From: Coriobacteriia bacterium
Lineage (GTDB): Bacteria > Actinomycetota > Coriobacteriia > Anaerosomatales > SLCP01
Assembly: GCA_014859265.1 (NCBI GenBank)
Contig: JACUUN010000009.1
Span: 1 to 49,820 of the forward strand
Direction: 5' to 3'
Length of the DNA: 49,820 bases
In this document: positions 16,689 to 25,083 of the stretch, piece by piece
Layout of the letters: each line of letters begins with the position of its first letter
Position numbering within the stretch: the stretch's first letter is position 1
Made by a program: the position numbers and the translations under genes
The notes under the pieces: generated by a model
Seen by the model: the letters and a program-made list of their open reading frames with translations, nothing else
Told to the model about the DNA's origin: nothing
The model's database searches: none

Positions 16689-16718
16689 ATTATACCCTTG
16701 GGGGTATATTGGGGTCAA
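16689..16718 (-). promoter_or_regulatory. Predicted trxA promoter with CsoR/CstR-type operator
   Basis: On the minus strand TTGACC (16718-16713) and a consensus TATAAT (16694-16689) are 18 bases apart, a strong housekeeping promoter. The spacer holds TATACCCTTGGGGGTATA (16691-16708), a palindrome with two mismatches at its centre and the same outer arms as the site at 15317. On the plus strand TATATT (16705-16710) could serve the chelatase-like gene at 16780, though its -35 is poor. The same repressor is expected to act here. Confidence 0.78.
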
Positions 16719-16779
16719 TGCGGCGTGTCCGCCCCTCCTCGGGTATCATCGTGTGCGTCGGGCTGTGGGAAGGATGTCG

Positions 16780-18012
16780 ATGGTTCCGCTCCTGTGGATC
16801 GGGCTGGTCGGCGGTTCGCTGGGGGCGGGCGCAGCTCTTGCGGTTCTTCTCGTCGTCAGCCGTCGCCGCGAAGGCCTCGTGATGATTGCGGGAGTCGCCT
16901 CGATGGCGGGGAGCGTCCTGTCCGGCAACCGACTGGTCACCATCTACGATCGACCCTCTCTCACGGTGATTGCCAGCCTGATAGCCGTCGGCGCAGTAGG
17001 TGGCGGCTTCGCGCTGGTCTCCTCGCTCCTCGCCTACGTTGAGCCGCGATCCCGACCGTCGACTCTTCCGCCCGCGGGCACCCCGTCCCGCATCCTCGTC
17101 CTTCTGATGGTGGATATTGAAGCCGAGGAGTACGTTCCGGCCGAGGTGACACGGGAGATAGCCGAGCTGGTCGATGCCGGCCTCCCTGAACCAACGCTCA
17201 GCGTGACGCCCTTCCACTATGCCGCCCAAAAGGCGCGCTACCGAGCGATCGGAGGGCGAAGCCCCGAGCCCGGTCAGGCACATGGCCTCGCGGAGCGCCT
17301 TGAGGCACACCTGGATCGCACTACCTTCGCTTGCCCCGTGGTGCTGCGCTGCGGTGATGGACAGTCGCTGAGCGCAGCTCTCGATGCGGCTCATGAAGCG
17401 GGGTTCTCCGCCGCCGTGGTGACCGGGGCCTACATAGCGGAAAGTTTCCACGCCGACGCGGAACTCCGTGGGGCCGAGGCGCGTAACGCTGACGCTAACG
17501 GGTTGGCCGTCACGTACACGCGATCGCTCTGGACCTCGGACGAACTCGCACGTCTCGTCGCCCGGCGGGCACTTGCCTTCCGGTCGAACCCGTCACAGAC
17601 CGGAGTGGCGCTTGTCGTCCACGGACAGCCCGGTGAACACGGGCGCATCAACCAGTCCTTCGACATCCAGGAAAACGCGTTCGCCAACCGGGTCCGACTC
17701 TTCCTCGCCGAGGAAGGCTTCACCACCGACCGCGTACGTGTGTGTGCGGCCGAGTGGCGCGACCCGGGGGTCAGCGAGACCGTGCGACACCTCGCCGCCC
17801 TCGGTTGCGAACACGTGCTGGTAGTACCTGTGTGCCATCTATTCGCCAACCTGCAGACCCTGCTAGACATCCCCGCTGCCGCACGCGACGCGAGAGTCGC
17901 CGAGGATGTGCGCGTGGTGCACGTGGCGCCATGGGGAGATGACGAGGTGTTGGCCGAGGTGTTGGCGGAGGCGATTGCGGAAGCCGCAACGGATGTCGCA
18001 GGACACGCGTGA
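16780..18012 (+). CDS. Membrane-anchored ferrochelatase/CbiX-fold protein
   Basis: This 410-residue protein has about three N-terminal helices (residues about 1-85), then a soluble two-lobed chelatase fold. The first lobe starts RILVLLMVDIEAEE. The second carries GVALVVHGQPGEHGRINQSF (the chelatase His), WRDPGVSETVRHLAALG and VLVVPVCHLFANLQTLLDIP. The layout matches ferrochelatase or sirohydrochlorin chelatase halves, but the second catalytic position (Glu in ferrochelatase, His in CbiX) is Gln. Substrate and activity are therefore uncertain. ATG 16780 has GGAAGG six bases upstream; ATG 16774 overlaps that site. It is divergent from trxA and shares the 16691 operator region. Confidence 0.7.
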   Translation: MVPLLWIGLVGGSLGAGAALAVLLVVSRRREGLVMIAGVASMAGSVLSGNRLVTIYDRPSLTVIASLIAVGAVGGGFALVSSLLAYVEPRSRPSTLPPAGTPSRILVLLMVDIEAEEYVPAEVTREIAELVDAGLPEPTLSVTPFHYAAQKARYRAIGGRSPEPGQAHGLAERLEAHLDRTTFACPVVLRCGDGQSLSAALDAAHEAGFSAAVVTGAYIAESFHADAELRGAEARNADANGLAVTYTRSLWTSDELARLVARRALAFRSNPSQTGVALVVHGQPGEHGRINQSFDIQENAFANRVRLFLAEEGFTTDRVRVCAAEWRDPGVSETVRHLAALGCEHVLVVPVCHLFANLQTLLDIPAAARDARVAEDVRVVHVAPWGDDEVLAEVLAEAIAEAATDVAGHA

Positions 18013-18021
18013 GTTGAAACG

Positions 18022-18747
18022 TTACCTGACGCGCTCGGGCTTGCAGCGCTCCCAATTCCACTCGCGCTGGCGCTGGATCCGGGAGAAGTGGAATGCATAA
18101 CGCAGCGCAATAGCGAGCCCCCCGCGGCCAGTCTCGGCCCGGGTCTCGAGTGCGTCGATGCTGGCGCGCAGATTCTCGGCGCTGGTACCGCGGAAGACCG
18201 TGTAGCCCTTACCGATCCCCTGGAGCACGTGGGCGTCGGAACCGCCGGTTGCGGCGATACCCTGGCCCCCCGTGAACACCTCGGCGGCCACGCGGTTCGC
18301 GTAGACGAGGAACGGCATTGAGTTGTAGACCTCGAGGGCATGGAACGCCAGCTCGTTGAGCGCGGCCCCGAAACCCTTCACGCCGAACGGCCCGAAGACG
18401 CCCTGGTTGGAGAAGGGATGAGGGATCATCGCGACCCCGTCCTGATCGGTGATGCAATCGATGGTCTCAGCAACGGTGAGTCCTGCAGGGATGTGCTCTT
18501 CCAGGAAGAGGCCGATGACGTGGCCCGACTTCGAGGATATCTCCTCGCCGACGACGACCTCGATGTTGAAATCGTCCGCGAGAGACTTCGCGAGCAGCGC
18601 ACCCTCGATGGTGTTGTGGTCGGTGATGGCGATGATTGAGAGATCCGTGTTGTCCTGCACGTGCCTCATAATCTCGGGAATCGTGGCCAGACCGTCACTG
18701 TGGGTACTGTGAATGTGAAGGTCGGCCTTGCTCCACGTATCGTTCAA
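18022..18747 (-). CDS. PHP-domain phosphoesterase
   Basis: This 241-residue PHP hydrolase has the metal motifs in order: DLHIHSTHSDG, ITDHNTIEGA, GEEISSKSGHVIG, MIPHPFS and GGSDAH. The family includes histidinol phosphatase-like enzymes and 3',5'-nucleoside bisphosphate phosphatases such as TrpH/YciV; the exact substrate is not known. The start is TTG 18747, behind GGAAGGGGA, because no ATG or GTG lies near the conserved N-terminus. It is separated by 158 bases from the aminotransferase and has its own predicted promoter and an inverted repeat at 18815. Confidence 0.88.
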   Translation of the reverse strand: MNDTWSKADLHIHSTHSDGLATIPEIMRHVQDNTDLSIIAITDHNTIEGALLAKSLADDFNIEVVVGEEISSKSGHVIGLFLEEHIPAGLTVAETIDCITDQDGVAMIPHPFSNQGVFGPFGVKGFGAALNELAFHALEVYNSMPFLVYANRVAAEVFTGGQGIAATGGSDAHVLQGIGKGYTVFRGTSAENLRASIDALETRAETGRGGLAIALRYAFHFSRIQRQREWNWERCKPERVR

Positions 18748-18814
18748 GAGGTCCCCTTCCAAGGGATGCCGTCGGCACCGTGCGGTGTCCGACCGGATAG
18801 TGCAACATCCGTGC

Positions 18815-18875
18815 CGTTGTCGATTTGCTCGCGACAACGTCGCGTAGTATACGTTTCGGCCACCCGGAACGCGAA
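18815..18875 (-). promoter_or_regulatory. Predicted PHP-gene promoter with downstream inverted repeat
   Basis: On the minus strand TTCGCG (18875-18870) and TATACT (18851-18846) are 18 bases apart. Just downstream, at the expected transcription start, lies a perfect 8-base inverted repeat, CGTTGTCG at 18815-18822 and CGACAACG at 18832-18839, with a 9-base spacer. It could be a repressor operator or a 5' leader hairpin; no regulator is assigned. Confidence 0.45.
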
Positions 18876-18905
18876 CATGAGGGCTTTCCGGCGAGCGGCG
18901 CCTTC

Positions 18906-20084
18906 CTAGCCCCGCGCATGCTCCCGGCTCCACGCGCCGAGCCGGGACACGCCCTCGGCGAGCCGCTCGAGCGACGTCGCATAGCTAAAGCGAAGGAAGC
19001 CTTCACCGCCCGGACCGAAGTCGATGCCCGGCGCTGCCGAGACGAACGCCTCCTCGAGGATGCGGCTGGACAGCTCGAGCGAGTCGGGCCCCCACGCGCG
19101 GGCATCCGCAAAGACGTAGAACGCAGCGGTCGGCTCGCTCGCCACTGTCAGCCCGATACCGCGCAGCGCCGGCACCAGGTAGCGGCGCCGTTCATCGTAG
19201 ATCTCCCGCATCCTGGCGACCTCGCCCTGCGCCTGAGTGAGCGCGGCGGTGCCTGCTACCTGGACGAAGTGGTTCGCACAGAGAAAGAAGTTCTGTTGGA
19301 TCTTCTCGCACGGGCGCACGAACGGACGCGGGGCGATGAGGTACCCGAGGCGCCAGCCGGTCATAGCATAGACCTTCGAGAACCCGTTCAGCACGAAGGC
19401 CCGATTGGTGAACTCAAGAATCGAGCGACTGCGCCCCGAGAAGTCGAGTCCGTGGTATATCTCGTCGCTCACGATCCAGATGCCGTGCTCGTCGGCGATA
19501 GCGGCGAGCTCGGCGAGGTCCCCGGGGGGCAGCACCGTGCCGGTAGGGTTGCATGGCGAATTCACCATGATCGCGCGGGTCCGAGATGTGATGGCCGCAC
19601 GAACCTCGTCGGGACGGAAGCGGAAGCCCTCCTCGGCCCGCACGCGGACCGGCACCGAGACGCCGCCGAGGAAGTTCACGTAGTTCGGATAGGCTGGATA
19701 GCACGGGTCGGAGACGATGACCTCGTCACCAGGGTCGAGCAGGGTACCGAATACCAGGAGCATAGCGGGGGACGTCCCTTGGCTGACGACGATGTCCCCC
19801 GGGTCCACAGTGACGCCGTATGACGCCTGGTAGTGGTCCGAGATGGCGTGCCGCAGAGACGGAAGTCCGGCCGACTGTGTGTAGCCGGTGTCGCCGTGCT
19901 CCATGGCCTCCTCGGCCGCTCGGGTGATGAGCGCCGGGGTGGGTAGGTCCGGGTCACCGATCTCGAGCCGCACGACATCGTGGCCCATCGCCGCCAGCTC
20001 CTTGGCCCGCGCCACAACGTCCATGACGACGAATGGCCGGATGGCCTGGGCGCGCTTCGACACGTGCTGCGGTATCGGCTCCAT
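18906..20084 (-). CDS. Class I/II pyridoxal-phosphate aminotransferase (AspB-like)
   Basis: This 392-residue PLP aminotransferase has EIGDPDLPTP, YTQSAGLPSLRHAI, the CNPTGTV segment, SDEIYHGLDF, the cofactor lysine in NGFSKVYAMTGWRLGYL, and the C-terminal Arg in FLRFSYA. The family transfers amino groups between amino acids such as aspartate, aromatic or branched acids and 2-oxo acids. Substrate is not assigned. ATG 20084 has AAGGAG just upstream. It follows the radical SAM gene by 18 bases, suggesting a shared pathway or operon. Confidence 0.92.
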   Translation of the reverse strand: MEPIPQHVSKRAQAIRPFVVMDVVARAKELAAMGHDVVRLEIGDPDLPTPALITRAAEEAMEHGDTGYTQSAGLPSLRHAISDHYQASYGVTVDPGDIVVSQGTSPAMLLVFGTLLDPGDEVIVSDPCYPAYPNYVNFLGGVSVPVRVRAEEGFRFRPDEVRAAITSRTRAIMVNSPCNPTGTVLPPGDLAELAAIADEHGIWIVSDEIYHGLDFSGRSRSILEFTNRAFVLNGFSKVYAMTGWRLGYLIAPRPFVRPCEKIQQNFFLCANHFVQVAGTAALTQAQGEVARMREIYDERRRYLVPALRGIGLTVASEPTAAFYVFADARAWGPDSLELSSRILEEAFVSAAPGIDFGPGGEGFLRFSYATSLERLAEGVSRLGAWSREHARG

Positions 20085-20102
20085 CTCGCTCCTTGCCCGG
20101 CG

Positions 20103-21374
20103 CTACAGGCGCGCCCGGTAGTGGTCCATCAACGCATTGCCCATCACTTCGAGACGACGCAGATCGCCGAAGGTGATTTCCCCGGTGCTCACGACCTCGT
20201 GCGGCGGTGCAGGATCGAACGCGAGCCCGACCTCGTCAGCACGCTGCCACAGATCGGTCCCGGGCAGCACGTGCAGTGTGGACATCTGCAGGGCTCCGGG
20301 GTCGAGGTCGGCGACGAAACGCATACCCGCGAGCACGTCAGCCGCTGTATCGCCCGGCAGGCCGATGATGAGGTCGCACTCGACCGAGATGCCCGCGGCC
20401 TTCGCGGCAGAGACGCCGGCGACGAACCGCTCCCGATCGAATGAGCGGCGGCAGACCTCCAACGCGCGCTCTCCAACGCTCTGGGGCCCAGTCTCGACCG
20501 AGGCGACCCCGGCTCGCCGCAGCATTGCCGCCTCATCGGATCCTATGCGCTCGATGTCGACCTCGATGGTATGCAGACGCACACCATCTCGGGCGTATGG
20601 TTCCATGACGCCGGTCAGCCATCCTAAACGCTCCGGCGTCAGGTTGAACACGGGATCGATGAATGAGAACAACAGGATGCCTGCAGCGCTTGCGAGGTGT
20701 GCAATCTCGGCCTCGACGCGCTCCTTCGAGAAGGAGCGGATGCGACTGAAACCCTTGCCCTCGAAGCAGTAGCCGCATCGGTGCGGACAACCGCGGTAGG
20801 TCTCGATGTAGGCGCTTCCCTCGACGGACTCGAGCACTCCGGTGAGGTATGGCGAAGGTATGGAGTCGAGATCGCCGATAAGCACCCGGTCGGGGGCGGA
20901 GACAACCTCGCCGTCGCGACGGGCGGTGACGCCCTCGACTCGCCAGGGCGAGCGACCTCTGAGCAGGACGGAGAGCAACTCGGCAAAGGTCTCCTCGCCC
21001 TCTCCGCGAACAACAGCGTCAATCGCGGGCTGGGCCTTGAGCACCTGCTCGGCGATGGGCGCGACCTCGGGACCGCCGACCACGATGAATACGTCGGGCA
21101 GAATCTTCTTCAGAAGACGGCACGCGTCATAGATCGACCGGGCATTCCAGCACGTTACCGAGAAACCGACCACCTCAGGCTCGAGCGCTGCGACACGGTA
21201 CGCGACCCACCAGGGATCGACGGTGACGTCGAGGTCCAGTGTCATAAAGCCGCTCTTACCCGCGAGCCGGGAATCGGCCTGTGCGTATGCCCGTACGTAG
21301 CCGAGCGCAAGCGACCGGTAGCCGGGCGAGTTAAGCCCGACGAGCGCCACCTTCTGCGGGGGTCCGTTGCTCAC
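20103..21374 (-). CDS. B12-binding-domain radical SAM protein
   Basis: This 423-residue protein has an N-terminal Rossmann-like cobalamin-binding domain (residues about 8-150, with FIVVGGPEVAP), although no clear DxHxxG cobalt-ligand motif is seen. A radical SAM TIM barrel follows, whose [4Fe-4S] motif is RGCPHRCGYC, with FIDPVFNL, GPQSV and IIGLPGDT further on. Family members methylate or rearrange unactivated carbons or modify tetrapyrroles; the substrate is unknown. GTG 21374 overlaps the stop of the upstream gene as GTGA, so the pair is translationally coupled. It is followed closely by the aminotransferase. Confidence 0.9.
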   Translation of the reverse strand: MSNGPPQKVALVGLNSPGYRSLALGYVRAYAQADSRLAGKSGFMTLDLDVTVDPWWVAYRVAALEPEVVGFSVTCWNARSIYDACRLLKKILPDVFIVVGGPEVAPIAEQVLKAQPAIDAVVRGEGEETFAELLSVLLRGRSPWRVEGVTARRDGEVVSAPDRVLIGDLDSIPSPYLTGVLESVEGSAYIETYRGCPHRCGYCFEGKGFSRIRSFSKERVEAEIAHLASAAGILLFSFIDPVFNLTPERLGWLTGVMEPYARDGVRLHTIEVDIERIGSDEAAMLRRAGVASVETGPQSVGERALEVCRRSFDRERFVAGVSAAKAAGISVECDLIIGLPGDTAADVLAGMRFVADLDPGALQMSTLHVLPGTDLWQRADEVGLAFDPAPPHEVVSTGEITFGDLRRLEVMGNALMDHYRARL

Positions 21375-22084
21375 CCATCCACCCCACTTATCGTGATGGC
21401 GTCGAAAGCATGTAGCGCCTTGTCGCCGAGCGCGTCACGATCCATTCCTGACACCGCCACCCAGACACGGTTCACGGTACCGGTGTCGCATCCGGCGGCC
21501 ACCCAATCCCCGGAACGACGGGAATCGAGTGCGGAATCGCAGGCGAGAAGGATGCTCGACACTCCCATTTCCGCAAGGCGCATCACCGTTGCCGGCAGAT
21601 CCTGTAGGTTGTGGCGGCACACGCGTACCCGTCCGCGCACGGCCACCCTCACACCGAGTGTTTCCGCGGCGTCGAGCAGGTTACCTACGCCCGTTGCGGC
21701 CGCTTTGAACGCGCCCGGAGTCCCGGCGAGGGGGTCATGGGCCTCCGCGCACGAACCGAGGAACGTCACCTCGACGATGCGAACCCCGCCGCGCAGAAGG
21801 CTTACTGCGGCAGCGGAATCGGTGAGCGAACGTCCGGACGTCCGCAGCGCGATGCGTGAAGCCCCGGCCCGAGCTGCGTAATCGACGAGACACGGGAGAT
21901 CGGGGTGATCGAGAGGCCCGACATCCGAGAAGAACACTCCGACGCGCGGCGCGGCGCCGAGAACAGCATCGATATGACGCATGAGCGCGGCCATCGCGAG
22001 GGGCGCCGAAACCCCACCAGCAGCGCACCGGCGGCAGGAGACTTCATCTCCTCCACCGAATGGTATGTTGTGGAACACGAGCAC
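21371..22084 (-). CDS. Radical-SAM-like protein with degenerate cluster motif
   Basis: This 237-residue protein is not a clear member of a named family. Its frame follows the radical SAM order: a first strand VLVFHNI, a Cys pair in EVSCRRCAAGG where CxxxCxxC would sit, FSDVGPLDHPDL where GGEPLLHPDL is usual, then IALRTSGRSL and EVTFLGSCAEAHDPLAGTPGAF, which closely follow radical SAM strands. Only two of the three cluster cysteines remain (Asp at the first), so it may be inactive or a partner subunit. GTG 22084 is chosen because AGGGGAG lies eight bases upstream; GTG 22114 is an alternative. It is coupled to the intact radical SAM gene. Confidence 0.6.
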   Translation of the reverse strand: MLVFHNIPFGGGDEVSCRRCAAGGVSAPLAMAALMRHIDAVLGAAPRVGVFFSDVGPLDHPDLPCLVDYAARAGASRIALRTSGRSLTDSAAAVSLLRGGVRIVEVTFLGSCAEAHDPLAGTPGAFKAAATGVGNLLDAAETLGVRVAVRGRVRVCRHNLQDLPATVMRLAEMGVSSILLACDSALDSRRSGDWVAAGCDTGTVNRVWVAVSGMDRDALGDKALHAFDAITISGVDG

Positions 22085-22216
22085 CGGGCGTACTCCCCTC
22101 GTCGGGTCGCTCACAGCATAGCCGATGCAACGGCGGCAATCAGCCGCCTGCGGTTGCCGCCCCACACCCGCACGTGCGACCACCGCTGGAGCGCTCAAGA
22201 GTCTGGAACGGGGACA

Positions 22217-24631
22217 ATGCCGCAGATAGCTGACACCCAGAGACGGCGGACGAGACTCGGCATGTACGTCGCGCTCGCGCTCGCTATCACCCTCGGGCTC
22301 ATCGGCATTCGTGTCGTCTACGGCTATCTGCTCTTCCACTCGCTGGTCGAGTTCTTCGCCGTAGCCGTTGCCGTAGGCGCCTTCATGGTGACGTGGAACC
22401 TGCGCCGCTATTTCGATGCAGGTTACCTCGTCGTCCTCGGCGTGGCGTTCTTCTTCGCGGCATGCGTGGACGTGTTGCACCTCCTCGCTTACCGCGGGAT
22501 GGGCGTCTTCCCCGAGCCAGGAGCCAACCTCCCCACACAGCTCTGGCTCATCGCCCGCTACATCCAGGCGGCCGGCCTGCTCATCGCTCCGGCGTTCGCA
22601 CGCCGTCGGGTGTCTGCAGCGCCAGTCTTCTGGTCCTTCGCCGCACTCACTGTTGCCCTACTCTCGACCGTGTTCGTGTTCGACATCTTCCCGGTGGCGC
22701 TCGTCGACGGAGTGGGACTTACGCCGTTCAAGGTGTGGAGCGAGTATGCGATCAGCGGAGCGATGGCGCTTAGTCTGGTAGCAGTGTGGAGGTACCGCGA
22801 CACGTTCAACAGAGAGGTGTTGTGGCTGCTGACGGCGATGATTCTGACCGCGATCGCAGCCGAGCTCGCCTTCACCCTGTATGTTGATCCTTACGGTGCC
22901 TGGAACTTCGTCGGCCACCTTCTCAAGGTCGTCACGTTCTTCCTGCTATACCGGGCGATTGTCGAGACCGCACTCGTGCGCCCCCTCGACGTGCTCTTCC
23001 AGAACCTGCAGCGCACCGCCGAGAAGTTGAAAGAGAGCGAGGTCCGCTTCCGCTCGACGTTCGAGCAGGCCACAATCGGGATCGCACAGATCTCCCTCGA
23101 CGGCCGTTGGCTTCGCCTCAACCACAGACTCGCCGAGATCGCAGGTCACTCCCTCGAGGATCTCACGCAGATGCTTCCCGAGGACATCACGCACCCGGAC
23201 GACCGGCCTGCCGAAGTCGCGCTCATCAGGCGACTGATCGATGGGGAAATCGACGAGTACCGCCTTGAGAAGCGTTACATTGGCAAGGACGGCTCCATCG
23301 CCTGGGTCGAGGTGAGCCGCACCCTCATGCGTGGGGCAGATAGCGTCCCGATGTACTTCATCGCTACCGTCGAAGACATCGGCGAGCGCAAGGAGCGCGA
23401 GGAGAACCTGCGCCGTTCTCGCGACCTGACCAACACACTCAACTCGATCGATCTGGCGATCAACGCCATGACCGATGTCGACGAGATCACCCGCACCGCA
23501 GCCGAGGCAGGCTGCGACGCTCTCGGAGCCGAGAGTGCCGCGCTGCTGTTGCGCGACGGAAAGCGATGGCGCCTCGGCCATCTGTACCGGTTCCCACACG
23601 AGAAGATCCCGCAACACGCGCCGGGCAACCAACCAGTCCCGGTAGCTGCCGAGGACGGCTCCCCGCTGGTTGTGGACGACACCTTCACGTCCGAACGCTT
23701 GAACGCCGACACCATGCGCATTCTGGGCATACGCTCACTGCTTACGGTGCCGCTGCGCTTCCGCGGCGAGGACCTCGGGGTCATCTATCTGAACTACCAC
23801 TCGGCACCCCACCGCTTCAGCGATGCAGAGGCCGAGTTCGCCCGCAGGCTCTCCTCCTCGGTCACGCTCGCCATCGAGAACGCTCGACTCTACGCAGCGC
23901 AACGACTGATCGCAGACACCCTCCAGTCCGCGCTGCTCGCGATGCCCTCCCACCTGCATGGCCTGGAGCTCGCCCACGTGTATCGCAGCGCCACCGAGCT
24001 CGCGCGAATCGGCGGCGACTTCTACGACGTGTTCGAGGTCCTCGGCGACACAGTGGCGTTCGCGCTCGGCGACGTCTCGGGCAAGGGCATCGAGGCGGCG
24101 ACGCTCACAGCTATGGCGAAGAGCACTATCCGCGCGTACGCCTACCAGGACCCCCGCCCGGACCGGGTGCTTGGCGCGGCGAACGACGCCATCGCAACTC
24201 AAATCGGTGACACCCGCTTCATCACCGCGCTCTATGGCACAATTCACGTGCCGACAGGCCGACTGGAGCTGGCGTCCGCCGGCCATCCGCAACCCGTGCT
24301 CTGTGTCGATGGGCAATGTAGCGACGACACCATCGAGAACTTCCCTCCCCTCGGCGTGGTGCCAGGCGTTAAGTTCACGTGCTTCTCCCAATCACTCACC
24401 GAAGGCAGCCTGCTCGTGCTCTTCAGTGACGGGCTTATCGAGGCGCGCAACGACTGCGGCTTCCTCGGCGAGGACCGAGTGCGCGAGATCGTGACAGAGA
24501 ACATCGACGGGAGTCCGGCTGTGGTGGTCGACGCCCTCGTGGCCGCGGCGGAAACCCACTGCGGCGGAAGAATCGGCGATGACATCGCCCTCGTCGCGCT
24601 ACGCTACACCGGGCCCGGAGAGGGCCCCTAG
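22217..24631 (+). CDS. MASE3-PAS-GAF SpoIIE-type phosphatase
   Basis: This 804-residue protein has seven N-terminal membrane helices (about 15-255) resembling the MASE3 sensor domain, a PAS domain (about 275-395, ending MYFIATVEDIGERK), a GAF domain (about 405-550) and a SpoIIE/PP2C domain (about 580-800). The phosphatase motifs ARIGGDFYDVF, LGDVSGKG, LFSDGLIEARND and GDDIALVAL are intact. It probably dephosphorylates a STAS-type antagonist; the fused STAS/HATPase protein at 3472 is the only candidate in the window. The start ATG 22217 sits behind ACGGGGAC. The gene is divergent from the radical SAM cluster. Confidence 0.9.
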   Translation: MPQIADTQRRRTRLGMYVALALAITLGLIGIRVVYGYLLFHSLVEFFAVAVAVGAFMVTWNLRRYFDAGYLVVLGVAFFFAACVDVLHLLAYRGMGVFPEPGANLPTQLWLIARYIQAAGLLIAPAFARRRVSAAPVFWSFAALTVALLSTVFVFDIFPVALVDGVGLTPFKVWSEYAISGAMALSLVAVWRYRDTFNREVLWLLTAMILTAIAAELAFTLYVDPYGAWNFVGHLLKVVTFFLLYRAIVETALVRPLDVLFQNLQRTAEKLKESEVRFRSTFEQATIGIAQISLDGRWLRLNHRLAEIAGHSLEDLTQMLPEDITHPDDRPAEVALIRRLIDGEIDEYRLEKRYIGKDGSIAWVEVSRTLMRGADSVPMYFIATVEDIGERKEREENLRRSRDLTNTLNSIDLAINAMTDVDEITRTAAEAGCDALGAESAALLLRDGKRWRLGHLYRFPHEKIPQHAPGNQPVPVAAEDGSPLVVDDTFTSERLNADTMRILGIRSLLTVPLRFRGEDLGVIYLNYHSAPHRFSDAEAEFARRLSSSVTLAIENARLYAAQRLIADTLQSALLAMPSHLHGLELAHVYRSATELARIGGDFYDVFEVLGDTVAFALGDVSGKGIEAATLTAMAKSTIRAYAYQDPRPDRVLGAANDAIATQIGDTRFITALYGTIHVPTGRLELASAGHPQPVLCVDGQCSDDTIENFPPLGVVPGVKFTCFSQSLTEGSLLVLFSDGLIEARNDCGFLGEDRVREIVTENIDGSPAVVVDALVAAAETHCGGRIGDDIALVALRYTGPGEGP

Positions 24632-24661
24632 ACCCAGCGCCAGAGGGGTTAGTGACCACGC

Positions 24662-25030
24662 ATGGCTGTGACGAGCCGTAGCCAGCGATACCGCCGCGTT
24701 GTCACGGTTCCCGTCGAGTCAGTGACACCGTTCGCCAAGCGCATCATCGAGGAACAGACACATCCGATTACGATGGCAAAGGGGCTCACCGCAACGCTGC
24801 GCCGGACGATGAAGGCGGTGCAGGGCCTGCCGGACAACGTGAACCGGATACTCAAACGCGTGGCCGACGGCGACCTGCGCATGACCGTGCGACCGGGAGG
24901 ATTCGACCCGCTCATGTCCCGAGCAGGCGATCGACAGGATTGCGTTCGCACTCGTGTGTGCGGCGGGCGTTGGCGTGTGCTTCTTCCTCTCGATGGTGTT
25001 CAGACGCTGGCGCCGCGACGCCACGATTAA
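24662..25030 (+). pseudogene. Broken C-terminal fragment of UbiB/ABC1-type kinase
   Basis: The 122-codon frame resembles only the C-terminal tail of the UbiB/AarF (ABC1) atypical kinase family: IIEEQTHP, a helical stretch, then GLPDNVNRILKRVADGDLRM, which closely follows family tails. The kinase domain is missing. At a CCC run (24918-24920) the frame departs; reading one base over gives SEQAIDRIAFALVCAAG and a hydrophobic stretch, the expected terminal membrane helices of UbiB. An extra C, or a sequencing error, therefore splits the tail. With the N-terminus also absent, this is most likely a remnant next to the tRNA gene. Confidence 0.65.
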
Positions 25031-25042
25031 TAGACGGGAAAG

Positions 25043-25073
25043 GAAGCGGCCTTCCCCGTCTGGGAAAGGCCGC
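25043..25073 (-). terminator. Predicted terminator downstream of tRNA-Leu
   Basis: On the minus strand a GC-rich hairpin (25073-25046) pairs GCGGCCTTTCCC with GGGGAAGGCCGC around a short loop and is followed by TTCCTTTCC. It lies about ten bases after the tRNA 3' end. The U-tract is interrupted, so efficiency is uncertain. Confidence 0.6.
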
Positions 25074-25083
25074 CGCTTATACA

